Positions 25,834 to 35,324 of a stretch of DNA of 64,000 nt are shown piece after piece. Below the pieces are notes generated by a model, which was not told where the DNA came from, ran no database searches, and worked only from the letters and a program-made list of their open reading frames with translations. The stretch covers positions 1,488,001 to 1,552,000 of the forward strand of contig CAVYML010000009.1 of assembly GCA_963769605.1 (NCBI GenBank). Reading direction: 5' to 3'. A program made the translations under genes and the position numbers. The DNA comes from Fen-1254 sp963769605. GTDB taxonomy: Bacteria; Bacteroidota; Ignavibacteria; UBA10030. Numbering within the stretch: the stretch's first letter is position 1; every line of letters starts with the position of its first letter.

Positions 25834-27294
25834 ATGAGTCAGGATAATACCGGAAGCGAATTCAAACGCGGTCTCGGCCTTTTCGATTCTACTATGATTG
25901 TCGTCGGTTCTATGATAGGATCCGGCATTTTCATCGTCAGCGCCGATATTTCGCGAACACTCGGATCGACAGGTTTTTTGCTGCTTACATGGTTTGTGAC
26001 CGGCCTTATGACCGTTATTGCCGCATTGAGCTACGGCGAGCTTGCCGGCATGATGCCGCGTGTCGGGGGGCAATATGCATACTTGCGTGAAGCATATAAT
26101 CCATGCATCGGTTTTCTCTACGGCTGGACATTGTTTCTTGTTATTCAAACAGGGACAATTGCAGCAGTTGCCATGGCATTCGGTAAATTCACTGCCATGC
26201 TTTTTCCTGTGCTCGGCGAGCAGCATATTCTTTTGAATGCAGGAGGATTGCATATCAGCGCGGCGCAATGCACGGCTATTGTCAGCCTGGCGATTCTGAC
26301 CGGCATTAACATGTTCGGACTGCAAGAAGGGAAGATCGTCCAGAATATTTTCACATCGACAAAAATCATTGCACTTGCGGGTCTTATTGTGCTTGGCATT
26401 ATTCTCCAGCGAAACGCGCAGGTATTCGAATCGAATTTCTCTTCTTTATGGAAGGCGGCAACATCCGTTTCAACCGGGGGAGTTGTAAAAATTCTTCCGC
26501 TTTCCGGACTTGCTTTGTTTGCGGCGTTCGGCGCTGCCATGGTGGGATCGCTGTTCTCAAGCGATGCGTGGAATAATATTACGTTCACAGCGGGAGAAGT
26601 AAAAAATCCGCGCAGGAATTTACCACTTTCCCTTGCACTCGGAGTCGGCATCGTAACGCTCATCTATATTCTCTGCAACATTTCGTACCTGAGCGTTCTC
26701 CCACTTTCCGGAAATCCTCTGTCGGCGGAAACAGCGGGACGCGGCATTCAATTTGCGGCAGGCGACCGCGTGGGGACTGCCGCAGCGGAACAGATTTTTG
26801 GAATCAGCGGCGCAGTGATGATGGCGGTGCTCATTATGATTTCCACATTCGGCTGCAACAACGGCTTAATCCTTGCAGGCGCGCGGGTCTCCTATGCTAT
26901 GGCAAAGGATGGATTATTTTTCAAGTCTGCAGGAAAACTCAATAAAAAATCCGTGCCGGGAGCGGCGCTGATTGTTCAGGGAATATGGGCGGCAATTCTT
27001 TGTTTAAGCGGAACGTATGGCAATCTTCTGGACTACGTTATCTTTGCTGTTTTAATTTTTTACATTCTCACAATAAGCGGAGTTTTTATTCTGCGGAAAA
27101 AACTCCCGGATGCAGAACGTCCCTATAAAACATTCGGCTACCCCGTGCTTCCTGTTTTGTATATCGTTCTCGCGGCCGCCATATCGATCGATCTGCTTAT
27201 TTATAAGCCGCAGTATACATGGCCGGGACTTATCATTGTACTGCTTGGAATTCCAGTGTACTTTCTGTGGAAGAAAAGAAACAAAAAACAGTAA
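25834..27294 (+). CDS. APC-family amino-acid permease (LAT-like)
   Basis: 486 aa with a strong ribosome site (AAGGAG, 6 nt before ATG). DSTMIVVGSMIGSGIFIVSA is the TM1 motif of the L-type amino-acid transporter group; ALSYGELAGMMPRVGGQYAYL and the ending RKKLPDAERPYKTFGYPVLP are typical. Twelve predicted spans. Likely an amino-acid exchanger or importer of the inner membrane, substrate unknown. Follows the proBA group by 21 bp, so it may be in the same transcript. Confidence 0.92.
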   Translation: MSQDNTGSEFKRGLGLFDSTMIVVGSMIGSGIFIVSADISRTLGSTGFLLLTWFVTGLMTVIAALSYGELAGMMPRVGGQYAYLREAYNPCIGFLYGWTLFLVIQTGTIAAVAMAFGKFTAMLFPVLGEQHILLNAGGLHISAAQCTAIVSLAILTGINMFGLQEGKIVQNIFTSTKIIALAGLIVLGIILQRNAQVFESNFSSLWKAATSVSTGGVVKILPLSGLALFAAFGAAMVGSLFSSDAWNNITFTAGEVKNPRRNLPLSLALGVGIVTLIYILCNISYLSVLPLSGNPLSAETAGRGIQFAAGDRVGTAAAEQIFGISGAVMMAVLIMISTFGCNNGLILAGARVSYAMAKDGLFFKSAGKLNKKSVPGAALIVQGIWAAILCLSGTYGNLLDYVIFAVLIFYILTISGVFILRKKLPDAERPYKTFGYPVLPVLYIVLAAAISIDLLIYKPQYTWPGLIIVLLGIPVYFLWKKRNKKQ

Positions 27295-27360
27295 ACTGCG
27301 AACAGTAAATTGTGAACAGAAAACTGTAAACAGTGAACAGAATAACCAAGTAACAAAGTA
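27292..27360. repeat. Intergenic repeat, family B
   Basis: Five or more degenerate copies of AAACTGTGAACAGTAAA-type sequence between a permease and a peptidase gene, the clearest example of this family in the window. Confidence 0.7.
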
Positions 27361-27469
27361 ACTGACAAACAAAAAAACAACCTCTAACTTCCGCACGTTC
27401 TTTCCCTCTTGCCTTTCGCTTGAGGCTTGTTTACATTCTATTTCAATACCATTGCACGAAAGGATTGTT

Positions 27470-29128
27470 ATGAAACCATCATCGCCGCAGATTATTATTC
27501 CCGTATTTTCCCTTATCGTTTTAGGATTCAGCCCGCCGCAGGAAAAAGCCGATTCTGTTGCCGCCTCCGCTATCACCGGAGAAAAAATTCTCGGTCACAT
27601 CAAAGTCCTTGCTTCGGATGAATTTGATGGACGCGCACCGGGGACCAAAGGCGAAACGCTTTCGGTGAATTATCTGATCGAACAATGCAAAAAGCTCGGA
27701 TTGGAACCGGGAAATCCGGACGGTACATACCGGCAGCATGTCCCCCTTGCCGGCTTCCGTGCACAAAACTTATCTGCGAATTTCACGGTCGGGAGCCGGA
27801 CAATCACGACCAATTTCCCGAATGACATTGTGCTGGTATCCCGGCGATTCGTCAACGGGGAAGTATCGGTTAAAAATTCGGATATGATCTTTGTCGGCTA
27901 CGGCATTACAGCGCCGGAATTCGGATGGGACGATTTCAAAGATGTCGACGTCCGCGGCAAGACAATCGTCATGCTGATCAACGATCCTCCTATCCCGGAT
28001 CCGAAAGATCCTTCCCGGCTCGATTCCACGATGTTCGGAGGAAATGCAATGACCTACTACGGCCGCTGGACATATAAGTACGAAATTGCAGCGCAAAAGG
28101 GAGCCGCCGCCGCAATCATCGTCCATGAGACAAAAGAAGCCGGATATCCTTTTCAGGTTGTCTCTGGAAGCAGGAATCTTGAAAATTTTGATGTTCTATC
28201 ATCGGACAACGACACTGCTCGGACAGCTATCGAGTCCTGGATCACGGTGGATAAAGCACGGGAGTTTTTTGCCGCATGCGGGAAAAATTTTGACGAGTTG
28301 AAAAAATCGGCGGTTCGAAAAGATTTTCGCCCCGTTGCTCTCGGCGCGAAGGCAAACTTATCTTTGCAAAATTCAGTCCGGAAAATCTTTTCGGATAACG
28401 TCATAGCAAAATTAGGAGGTTCGGATCCGAAACTTAAAAACGAATATATTGTTTATACCGCGCACTGGGATCATCTGGGACGCGACACGAGTTTAAAAGG
28501 AGACCAGATCTATAATGGTGCAGTCGATAACGCTTCCGGTGTTGCCGCCATTCTGGAGGTTGCCGATGCGTTCATGCATTTGAAAACCGCCCCTAAACGC
28601 ACCGTGCTGTTTCTGCTTGTAACCTCGGAAGAAAAAGGACTGCTCGGTTCACATTATTACTGCACCGCGCCTCTTTACCCGCTCTCGCAGACACTTGCGG
28701 AATTTAATATCGACGGGCTCAATCAATGGGGAAGAACACGGGACGTTATCAGCATCGGCGAAGGCAGGTCGACATTGGATGAAATTCTGGCCGCTGCGGC
28801 AAAAGAACAGGATCGTATAGTTTTTCCGGACAGGGATCCGGAAAAAGGATATTTTTACCGCTCGGATCATTTTGAGTTCGCAAAAAAAGGCGTACAGGTT
28901 CTCGACATTGCTGCGGGTTACGATTACCGGGACAAGCCGGAAGGATACGGTAAACAAAAGCACGATGACTATACCGCACATTTTTACCATAAAGTTACGG
29001 ATGAAGTTCGGTCGGACTGGGATCTTTCCGGCGGTGTCGAAGATGCGCAGCTGCTCTTCGAGGTCGGTTACAATGTTGCTCAGGAAGAAAACAGACCTGT
29101 ATGGAAACCGGGAATGAATGGTAAATAA
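27470..29128 (+). CDS. M28-family zinc aminopeptidase with PA domain
   Basis: 552 aa from the ATG at 27470 (GAAAGGA upstream). N-terminal hydrophobic segment (SPQIIIPVFSLIVLGFSPP) suggests export. A PA-type insert lies at about residues 120-250 (GYGITAPEFGWDDFKDVDVRGKTIVMLIND). The M28 domain has zinc ligands in TAHWDHLG, the bridging Asp in GAVDNASGVAA, catalytic Glu in TSEEKGLLGS, and a further ligand Asp in EFNIDGLN; the last His is in YRSDHFEF or DDYTAHFYHK. Probably trims peptides in the periplasm or outside the cell. Single gene. Confidence 0.92.
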   Translation: MKPSSPQIIIPVFSLIVLGFSPPQEKADSVAASAITGEKILGHIKVLASDEFDGRAPGTKGETLSVNYLIEQCKKLGLEPGNPDGTYRQHVPLAGFRAQNLSANFTVGSRTITTNFPNDIVLVSRRFVNGEVSVKNSDMIFVGYGITAPEFGWDDFKDVDVRGKTIVMLINDPPIPDPKDPSRLDSTMFGGNAMTYYGRWTYKYEIAAQKGAAAAIIVHETKEAGYPFQVVSGSRNLENFDVLSSDNDTARTAIESWITVDKAREFFAACGKNFDELKKSAVRKDFRPVALGAKANLSLQNSVRKIFSDNVIAKLGGSDPKLKNEYIVYTAHWDHLGRDTSLKGDQIYNGAVDNASGVAAILEVADAFMHLKTAPKRTVLFLLVTSEEKGLLGSHYYCTAPLYPLSQTLAEFNIDGLNQWGRTRDVISIGEGRSTLDEILAAAAKEQDRIVFPDRDPEKGYFYRSDHFEFAKKGVQVLDIAAGYDYRDKPEGYGKQKHDDYTAHFYHKVTDEVRSDWDLSGGVEDAQLLFEVGYNVAQEENRPVWKPGMNGK

Positions 29129-29473
29129 GCTTTGAGTTTCATGGTTCAATGTTGTTGTGTTCCACCGTTTTTAGTTATTCAGTTCTTTTGTTCATTCGGC
29201 AAATGTCCGTCCTTACTCTATTACCGCCGGAGATGTTCAAAGGGATGCAAAGGAAGCAAGAGAACTTGACCGTAGAAAAAAATTGGAAAGCGCCGTCGAT
29301 GGGCTGCCCGGATAAATTCAATGGCGGCCGTCCTCCGGAGGCGGGCGAGCCGGTTCGCGGCTGCAGAAAAAATTTGTGACCTGCGGCACTCTGTGACGGC
29401 GTTCGCTTGCGCAAGGGGATTAATTTTGTATTTTTCACCTGCTTTTCTTTTTCAGACAACAAAGAGGAAAATC
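29129..29473. other. 345-bp intergenic region
   Basis: No gene seen. It includes a GC-rich self-complementary piece near 29325-29360 (CGTCCTCCGGAGGCGGGCG) that may be another dispersed palindrome, then the promoter area of the lipoprotein gene. Confidence 0.45.
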
Positions 29474-30418
29474 ATGAAGACGAAACAAATATTGCCGCAA
29501 TGCACTGGTTCGACTTTTTTCTTCTGCAGTGCTCTCCTGGCACTTGCATTTGCCGGATGTTCGACGACATATCTTCAAAATCTAACGGCTGAAGGCCCGT
29601 TCTTTCAACCCCCCGTGCAGATGATCCATGATACCTTGTGTACCGTCACTTTGCGTCCGAGCGTATCTATGATTACGCCGCAAACCGCCGTGGGACGGAT
29701 TTCCGGACATACACCGGTGAACGGCAGCGGTATATTTTATATCGACACGATTAAGACGACAACGCCGTATCAATATCAGGAACCGCTGGGTGTCAATACG
29801 CAAAATTTTCAGGGCAATAATTTTAGCTGGAACTTGCCGAGTGTTTTGTACGGGCTTGATCTGGATATCCCTGTTTCGTCCGGTTCTGCGCTCAGTTTCG
29901 GCGGCAATTATGCATCCCTCAACGGTGAACCGTACTGGCAGGCATACGGTATAGTAAGCCTCTTCACGATCAATCGCCAGCATGTGGCAGTCCGGTTCGA
30001 TGCCGGGGCAGAATGGCAAAATTTAAATTACAACATTGAATTTGTTAGGACGACATCTACTCTCTCTGCATACAACATCGTCGAGTTCGATCAACTTCAG
30101 CAAAATGAAACAGAAACAAATTATTTTTTAGCGCTGACGTTGAACGGAACATCCGAGACTTCGCCCGTCCATCTTTTTCTTCAGGCGGCAGCAGTCCGGC
30201 AGATGCTCTTTAATATTTCAAATATGACCGGCTCACAAAACTATCTGAATTCGGAATACAGAACGCAGATTCTCTTATCTCTTACACCGGGCTTCAGCGT
30301 CCGTTTGGCCGATAATTTTTCTGTCATTCTCGGAGTACGGTTTGTCTGGAATGCCAGTTTGGACGGCGCATCACAAACGCTCTATCAACCGTTGCTGCAG
30401 TTTGATATGGGGCTTTAA
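29474..30418 (+). CDS. Hypothetical outer-membrane lipoprotein
   Basis: 314 aa from the ATG at 29474 (AGAGGAAA upstream); the longer frame from 29321 would hide the signal sequence. Hydrophobic stretch FFFCSALLALAFAGC ends in a lipobox with Cys28, so a lipid-anchored protein is predicted. The remainder is beta-rich with repeated aromatic/polar alternation (ALSFGGNYASLNGEPYWQAYG, SVILGVRFVWNASLDG) as in a barrel-like domain. No family recognised. Confidence 0.7.
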   Translation: MKTKQILPQCTGSTFFFCSALLALAFAGCSTTYLQNLTAEGPFFQPPVQMIHDTLCTVTLRPSVSMITPQTAVGRISGHTPVNGSGIFYIDTIKTTTPYQYQEPLGVNTQNFQGNNFSWNLPSVLYGLDLDIPVSSGSALSFGGNYASLNGEPYWQAYGIVSLFTINRQHVAVRFDAGAEWQNLNYNIEFVRTTSTLSAYNIVEFDQLQQNETETNYFLALTLNGTSETSPVHLFLQAAAVRQMLFNISNMTGSQNYLNSEYRTQILLSLTPGFSVRLADNFSVILGVRFVWNASLDGASQTLYQPLLQFDMGL

Positions 30419-30460
30419 ACGGTGAACGGCAAACTGTGAATTGTGAATTGTGAATCGTTG
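30419..30460. repeat. Intergenic repeat, family B
   Basis: GGTGAACGGCAAACTGTGAA followed by repeated TTGTGAAT between two convergent genes. Confidence 0.55.
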
Positions 30461-30574
30461 GATTATCGATAAGAAAACAGGAGACGAAATAAAATTATCT
30501 AAGGATAGAAAATGGTAACCAATGATTAATACTCATTGATTATCGTCAACTATTCTCCGTTTACGGTTTGCAGT

Positions 30575-31576
30575 TTACAGCTTTTTTTCCCCCGCGATGA
30601 GTAATTCAGCAATTTGAACGGCATTGGTTGCGGCGCCTTTGCGGACATTGTCGGAAACGATCCAGAGATTAACGCCGCTTGGAACGGAGTAATCTTTTCG
30701 TATGCGGCCCACGAAGACTTCGTTTTTACCGTACGCGTCGATTGCGAGCGGGTACACATTGTTGCGCGGATCGTCCTGAACGATAATGCCCGGAGCGTTC
30801 TGCAAAATATTGCGGACTTCTTCGGGTGTACATGGTTTTTCGAATTCCACATTCACTGCTTCACTGTGTCCGCCTATAACCGGTACGCGCACTGTGGTCG
30901 CCGTAACCGGAATATTTTCGCCCATAATTTTGATGGTCTCCAGCATCATTTTTTGTTCTTCTTTTGTATATCCGTTTTCAAGAAAAACATCGATATGCGG
31001 AAGAACGTTGTATGCAATGGAATGCGGAAATTTTTTGTTTCGCAGTGGTCGTTTTGCCATTTCATCTTCAAGCTGATCGACTCCTTTTTGACCGGCGCCG
31101 GTTACCGATTGGTATGTCGATACGACCACCCGCTTGATGCGGAACACATCGTGCAGGGGTTTGAGCGCGACAACCATCTGGATGGTTGAACAATTTGGGT
31201 TGGCAATTATGCCGTGATGCTTGAAAATATCTGCCGAATTGACTTCCGGTACGACAAGGGGAACATGTTCTGCCATTCGGAACGCGCTGCTATTGTCGAT
31301 AACAACTGTCCCGTGCTCGACGGCCTTCGGTGCAAATTCGGTACTTATCGATGCACCGGCTGAAAAAAGCGCAATATCGACACCGGAAAATTCTTCAGCT
31401 TTCAATTCCCGTACGGCAACGGATGTTTCGTTGAATTTAATTTCCCTGCCTATCGAACGTGCAGATGCGAGCGGGAGAAGTTTTCCGACCGGAAATTTTC
31501 GTTCTTCTAAAACTTTGACCATCGAGCTTCCGACCAAACCGGTAGCGCCGACAACCGCTACAGTATAAAGCTTCAC
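30575..31576 (-). CDS. asd: Aspartate-semialdehyde dehydrogenase
   Basis: 333 aa from a GTG start at 31574-31576, chosen for AAGGAG 7 nt upstream and because homology begins at once (KLYTVAVVGATGLVG, the NADP-binding loop). Reduces aspartyl phosphate to aspartate semialdehyde on the route to lysine/diaminopimelate, threonine and methionine. Active-site Cys in ANPNCSTIQM, substrate-binding Arg/His region RVPVIGGHSEAVNVEF. An upstream ATG frame (31708) overlaps lysA and is unlikely. It follows lysA by 16 nt on the same strand, so an operon is likely. Confidence 0.95.
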   Translation of the reverse strand: MKLYTVAVVGATGLVGSSMVKVLEERKFPVGKLLPLASARSIGREIKFNETSVAVRELKAEEFSGVDIALFSAGASISTEFAPKAVEHGTVVIDNSSAFRMAEHVPLVVPEVNSADIFKHHGIIANPNCSTIQMVVALKPLHDVFRIKRVVVSTYQSVTGAGQKGVDQLEDEMAKRPLRNKKFPHSIAYNVLPHIDVFLENGYTKEEQKMMLETIKIMGENIPVTATTVRVPVIGGHSEAVNVEFEKPCTPEEVRNILQNAPGIIVQDDPRNNVYPLAIDAYGKNEVFVGRIRKDYSVPSGVNLWIVSDNVRKGAATNAVQIAELLIAGEKKL

Positions 31577-31592
31577 AGCAGATCTCCTTGTA

Positions 31593-32861
31593 CTATATAA
31601 GTTCTTCGAATGTTTGCCGCGGGCGAATGACACGCACGCGATCGCCGTTGACCATGACCTCTGCCGGACGAAGGCGTCCGTTATAATTCGACGTATTGAC
31701 AAAACCATACGCTCCTGCCGTCAGGACGGCAAGAATATCGCCGGGGCCGACCTTTGCAAGCATCCGGTCCTTCGCTAAAAAGTCGCCGCTCTCACAAATG
31801 GGTCCGACCACGTCGACCTGCCGGTGCTCGTATGTATTGATCACTGCAGGTACGATCTGGTGATGAGCGCCGTAGAGGCTCGGTCTCAATAAATCGTTCA
31901 TTGCCCCGTCCACAACGACAAATTTTTTGCCGGATGTTTCTTTTGTATAGAGAACTTTCGTTGTAAACGCGCCCGTATCCGCTATGAGCGAGCGCCCCGG
32001 CTCTATCCAGACGGAACAGCCGGTTTCGTCCAATATCGGCAGCACAGCTGCCATAATATCTGCCGGTGAGGGAATAGCGGCGTGCGCCTGATCTTCAACG
32101 GGCAGCGCCTCATGCTGAATGGCGTTAAAATATTTCACGCCGAATCCGCCTCCGAAATCGATATGACGGATCACGATTCCGGCTTCCCGCAATTTGCCGA
32201 TCATGTCCACGACGCTGCGCGCCGTATCGATGAAAGGTTCGATCTTAATAATCTGAGATCCGATATGCGTATGAATGCCGATAATGTCGATAGCCGGCAG
32301 TGTGGCCGCATAGAGGTAAACCTCCAGCGCTTGAGTGTCTTCGATGCCGAATTTATTCGTATGAAGTCCCGTGGTGATATACGGGTGACTTTGCGCATCG
32401 ATATGCGGATTGATGCGGAATGAAATTCCGGCTCTTACGTTCAGCCGCATTGCCAGCCGCGAAATAGCCTGTAATTCCTGCACCGATTCCACATTAAACG
32501 CAAAAATATTTTTTTGCAGGGCATATTCGATTTCATCATCGCGCTTGCCGACGCCGGCAAATGCGGTTTTGTGCGGAGGGAATCCCGCTTTGAGAGCAAG
32601 ATACAATTCGCCGGCAGAAACGATGTCGGCGCCCGCTCCTTCTTCCGCAAAAATTTTTAGAATTGCCGGATTGCTGTTCGCTTTCAGCGCATAGCAAATC
32701 GTGTGGTTGAACTCCCAGAAGGCCGCTTTGAGAGACCGGAAGTTCTTGAGAATTTGATTTTTACTGTACACGTAAAGCGGCGTGCCGTACTCTTCCGCCA
32801 GCTCAATAAACGGAACTTCTTCGCACATCAACATATTTTCTTTATAACAGATACTGCTCAT
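31593..32861 (-). CDS. lysA: Diaminopimelate decarboxylase
   Basis: 422 aa from the ATG at 32859-32861. Fold-type III PLP enzyme converting meso-diaminopimelate to lysine. Seen: ICYALKANSNPAILKIF with the PLP Lys, GIHTHIGSQI, HIDFGGGFGVKY for phosphate binding, EPGRSLIADTGAF, and the C-terminal CESGDFLAKDR with the catalytic Cys from the partner subunit. Sits 13 nt after the M50 protease gene and 16 nt before asd, forming a three-gene unit. Confidence 0.95.
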   Translation of the reverse strand: MSSICYKENMLMCEEVPFIELAEEYGTPLYVYSKNQILKNFRSLKAAFWEFNHTICYALKANSNPAILKIFAEEGAGADIVSAGELYLALKAGFPPHKTAFAGVGKRDDEIEYALQKNIFAFNVESVQELQAISRLAMRLNVRAGISFRINPHIDAQSHPYITTGLHTNKFGIEDTQALEVYLYAATLPAIDIIGIHTHIGSQIIKIEPFIDTARSVVDMIGKLREAGIVIRHIDFGGGFGVKYFNAIQHEALPVEDQAHAAIPSPADIMAAVLPILDETGCSVWIEPGRSLIADTGAFTTKVLYTKETSGKKFVVVDGAMNDLLRPSLYGAHHQIVPAVINTYEHRQVDVVGPICESGDFLAKDRMLAKVGPGDILAVLTAGAYGFVNTSNYNGRLRPAEVMVNGDRVRVIRPRQTFEELI

Positions 32862-32874
32862 AAAACACCCGTCA

Positions 32875-33543
32875 TTAAAAACCGAAACAATGCAAGAGAT
32901 ACTCGTACGGCATCTGCAGCATGTAAACAATCGACATCATAAAAATCTGAAACGCTTCCACATTGAGAAGTACTAGGACAATAAGAATTCCTGCAAAACC
33001 GAGCTGACGATATTTCTCGCCGATTTTTTCCGGAAGCAGGGAACAAAGCACGTGCGAACCGTCGAGCGGCGGAACAGGAATTAAATTGAACACTGCAAGA
33101 AAAATATTGAGGGAAATGCCGGCCGCAAACATTTTTGTAATAAAAGCAAACAAAGTGTGCGTAAAATCGTTTCCGGTTGTATTCAACGGACCGCCGGCCG
33201 ACAGGCTGAACATATAACCAAACACGCACAACAAGGCGACACCGAAATTAGAAAGCGGTCCCATCAAAGACACGAGAATATCGTCCCGTCTCGGGTTTTT
33301 AAAATTCGCGGGATTGATGGGAACCGGTTTTGCCCATGCGACCATAATCGGAATCTTTGCAAAAAAAGCCATAAGAGGAAGTACAATAGAGCCGAAAAAA
33401 TCGATATGCGGTATCGGGTTGAACGTCAGCCGGCCCATATCTCGCGCAGTCGGATCCCCGAGGCGCAGCGCCATAAGGCCATGCGCAACTTCGTGCACAA
33501 CCACCGAAAAGAGCAAAATCGGCAATACATAAAGATGTTCCAA
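32875..33543 (-). CDS. Site-2 protease family (M50) membrane metallopeptidase
   Basis: 222 aa if the TTG at 33541-33543 is used, which has AAAGGA at 6 nt; an earlier TTG (33558) has no ribosome site. HEVAHG at about 17-22 is the zinc-binding HExxH in the first membrane span, and NLIPVPPLDGSHVL supplies the third ligand Asp in a later span. About five membrane segments and no PDZ domain, as in the short FtsHi/YwhC-like M50 group. Role in the lysine operon is unexplained; it is possibly only co-transcribed. Confidence 0.88.
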   Translation of the reverse strand: MEHLYVLPILLFSVVVHEVAHGLMALRLGDPTARDMGRLTFNPIPHIDFFGSIVLPLMAFFAKIPIMVAWAKPVPINPANFKNPRRDDILVSLMGPLSNFGVALLCVFGYMFSLSAGGPLNTTGNDFTHTLFAFITKMFAAGISLNIFLAVFNLIPVPPLDGSHVLCSLLPEKIGEKYRQLGFAGILIVLVLLNVEAFQIFMMSIVYMLQMPYEYLLHCFGF

Positions 33544-33554
33544 ACTGCTTCCTT

Positions 33555-33625
33555 TCAAAAAAGAAAAATTCCCGTCGGCGACCTCATAAAAGCTGGGGAA
33601 AACGTTGCCAGCGGGACTTTCTCTC
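33555..33625 (-). promoter_or_regulatory. Structured leader/attenuator-like hairpin before the M50-lysA-asd operon
   Basis: On the minus strand TCCCGCTGGC pairs with GCCGACGGGA (one mismatch, one wobble) and is followed by ATTTTTCTTTTTTG just before the ribosome site of the M50 gene. An alternative inner stem GCTGG/CCAGC lies inside. The hairpin plus U-tract has terminator form inside the leader. The location upstream of lysine genes suggests attenuation, but it does not match the lysine riboswitch as I know it. Confidence 0.5.
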
Positions 33626-33761
33626 TCTTCTAATTTACAAAAAATCCGATGGAATTCAACATCCTTTACAGGAACTTTTTCCTGTATTGCTTTTCCCCTC
33701 TTCGCTTCTCATATTTAAGCATGTAATATCAAGTCCCAATAATCGCCGAAAGTATTTTTTC

Positions 33762-34316
33762 ATGACGAATAAAAAGATTGTAAGACAATCCATCACCATA
33801 TGTCTTGTTGTTTTTTTTCTTGCAGCCGTACATTGTAAGGCGCAACCGCAGGAACCTGACCATCATCCCTGGTGGGTGAATATGGGAGGCGGACCCGGGC
33901 TTGTCGGCAGCGCCGGTACAATGACGGCAGGATTTGAATACTCAGAACAATTCGACAGTATGATTCTCTCCGGCAGGCTGCTGGGATCGACCAATAAAAA
34001 TCCGACCATACTTGAATACAGTCCTTCCGATGTCGTTTATAAAATGGCGGAGTATGCTGTCCTGTACGGACAGGCATATCAATACGGCAACTATCTTATT
34101 TCCGGCGGTGCAGGAATCGGACTGGTGCGGGCGATCTACGAAAACGACGATGCAGTAACCACGGGAAAAAATTCAAGTATCAGTCTTCCGCTTGAAGCTC
34201 AATGGTGCTGGCGTCCGGCACATTTTGTCGGATGCGGTTTCTATGCATACGCCAGTTTGAATTTTGAAAAAACTTTTGCCGGTCTGTGGTTTTTTGCACA
34301 GGTCGGGTTGTGGTGA
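33762..34316 (+). CDS. Hypothetical secreted/outer-membrane protein
   Basis: 184 aa from the ATG at 33762, chosen because a signal peptide follows (IVRQSITICLVVFFLAAVHCKAQ); the frame extends upstream to 33687. The mature part has beta-barrel-like strands (NYLISGGAGIGLVRAIYE, CGFYAYASLNFEKTFAGLWF) and ends in an aromatic residue, as in small outer-membrane proteins. No family recognised. Stops 3 nt before the LysE-type gene. Confidence 0.65.
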   Translation: MTNKKIVRQSITICLVVFFLAAVHCKAQPQEPDHHPWWVNMGGGPGLVGSAGTMTAGFEYSEQFDSMILSGRLLGSTNKNPTILEYSPSDVVYKMAEYAVLYGQAYQYGNYLISGGAGIGLVRAIYENDDAVTTGKNSSISLPLEAQWCWRPAHFVGCGFYAYASLNFEKTFAGLWFFAQVGLW

Positions 34317-34319
34317 ATC

Positions 34320-34961
34320 ATGATTTTTAAGGTCTGGCTTGTCTTCTGTATTACGAGCATCGTTGCCTCTATGACGCCCGGTCCTGCGGTGCTGCTGATC
34401 ACGTCGCAGGGAGCGCGTTCGGGTGTCCGGGGAAGTTTTTTCGGCGCACTCGGAATTTGCACGGCCAATATTTTTTACTTTATTCTTTCTTCTTTGGGAC
34501 TGGCGGCCGCTCTGCACAGCGCAACAACGCTTTTTTTTATTGTGAAACTTTGCGGAGCAGGATATTTGATCGTCATCGGAGTTCAGAACATTCTCTCTTC
34601 ATTTAAAAATCCGGGATCGCTCGTCATGCCGATGAACAAACGGCCTGCGGGACAACAGAACACTTATTTACAAGCATTTGCAACTCAGATTTCAAATCCC
34701 AAAGCGATTCTCTTTTTCACTGCCCTGGTACCGCAGTTTATCAATCCGGGAGGGAATATTCCGTTTCAATTTTCACTTCTTGCAGCAACGGATGTGACTC
34801 CCGAGATTTTTATACTGACCGGATATGGATGGCTGGGTGCACGGGGCGGAAAAATGATGCAGGAAAACCCTTCTCTCGCAAGCTGGATCGACAGGGTCTC
34901 AGGGGCTATTCTTATCGCCATCGGCCTGCGTCTGATTTTTTTCCAGGAATGGAAGATTTAG
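34320..34961 (+). CDS. LysE/RhtB-family amino-acid exporter
   Basis: 213 aa with about six membrane spans. SIVASMTPGPAVLLITSQGARSG holds the conserved PGP motif of TM1, followed by LGICTANIFYFILSSLGLAA and QISNPKAILFFTALVPQF, both typical. The family exports amino acids such as lysine, homoserine or threonine. Position next to the lysA-asd operon (divergent) makes a lysine-family substrate plausible, but this is inference. Confidence 0.9.
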   Translation: MIFKVWLVFCITSIVASMTPGPAVLLITSQGARSGVRGSFFGALGICTANIFYFILSSLGLAAALHSATTLFFIVKLCGAGYLIVIGVQNILSSFKNPGSLVMPMNKRPAGQQNTYLQAFATQISNPKAILFFTALVPQFINPGGNIPFQFSLLAATDVTPEIFILTGYGWLGARGGKMMQENPSLASWIDRVSGAILIAIGLRLIFFQEWKI

Positions 34962-35324
34962 TCCTGAATGCGTGGTTTATAGTGCGGAAGTTCAAAAAAC
35001 AAGAAATGGCTTCTATTGACCGTTGAGCAATAATTTCACCTCTGAATATCTTCCTGTTGCTTTTCCGCTGCTTCTGCTTATGGAAAATATTTTCAAGTAT
35101 CCCGGAGCTTACTGCGAACATATCATGTATCTAATAAAACGCGGCAAAGAAGCAAGATTTAGCCGGTAAAGGATTCAATTAACAATATATGAAGAACCAA
35201 GCACCACGAACCAAATAACTACCCTTCCCGGGTCGGATAATGAATATTCGATCTCTTTTTCGTAAATTATTTATTCTATTAAGTATACAGGATTGACACG
35301 AAACGCGAACACAGGTAGACACGA
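34962..35324. other. 363-bp intergenic region
   Basis: No supportable gene. Contains a family-A repeat (35193-35218, AAGAACCAAGCACCACGAACC) and an AT-rich stretch near 35250-35290 that may be the promoter of the exopolysaccharide genes. Confidence 0.45.

Noticed and set aside
33555..33625. Lysine riboswitch before lysA
   Set aside because: The structured stretch is far shorter than the L-box aptamer and I find none of its conserved segments.
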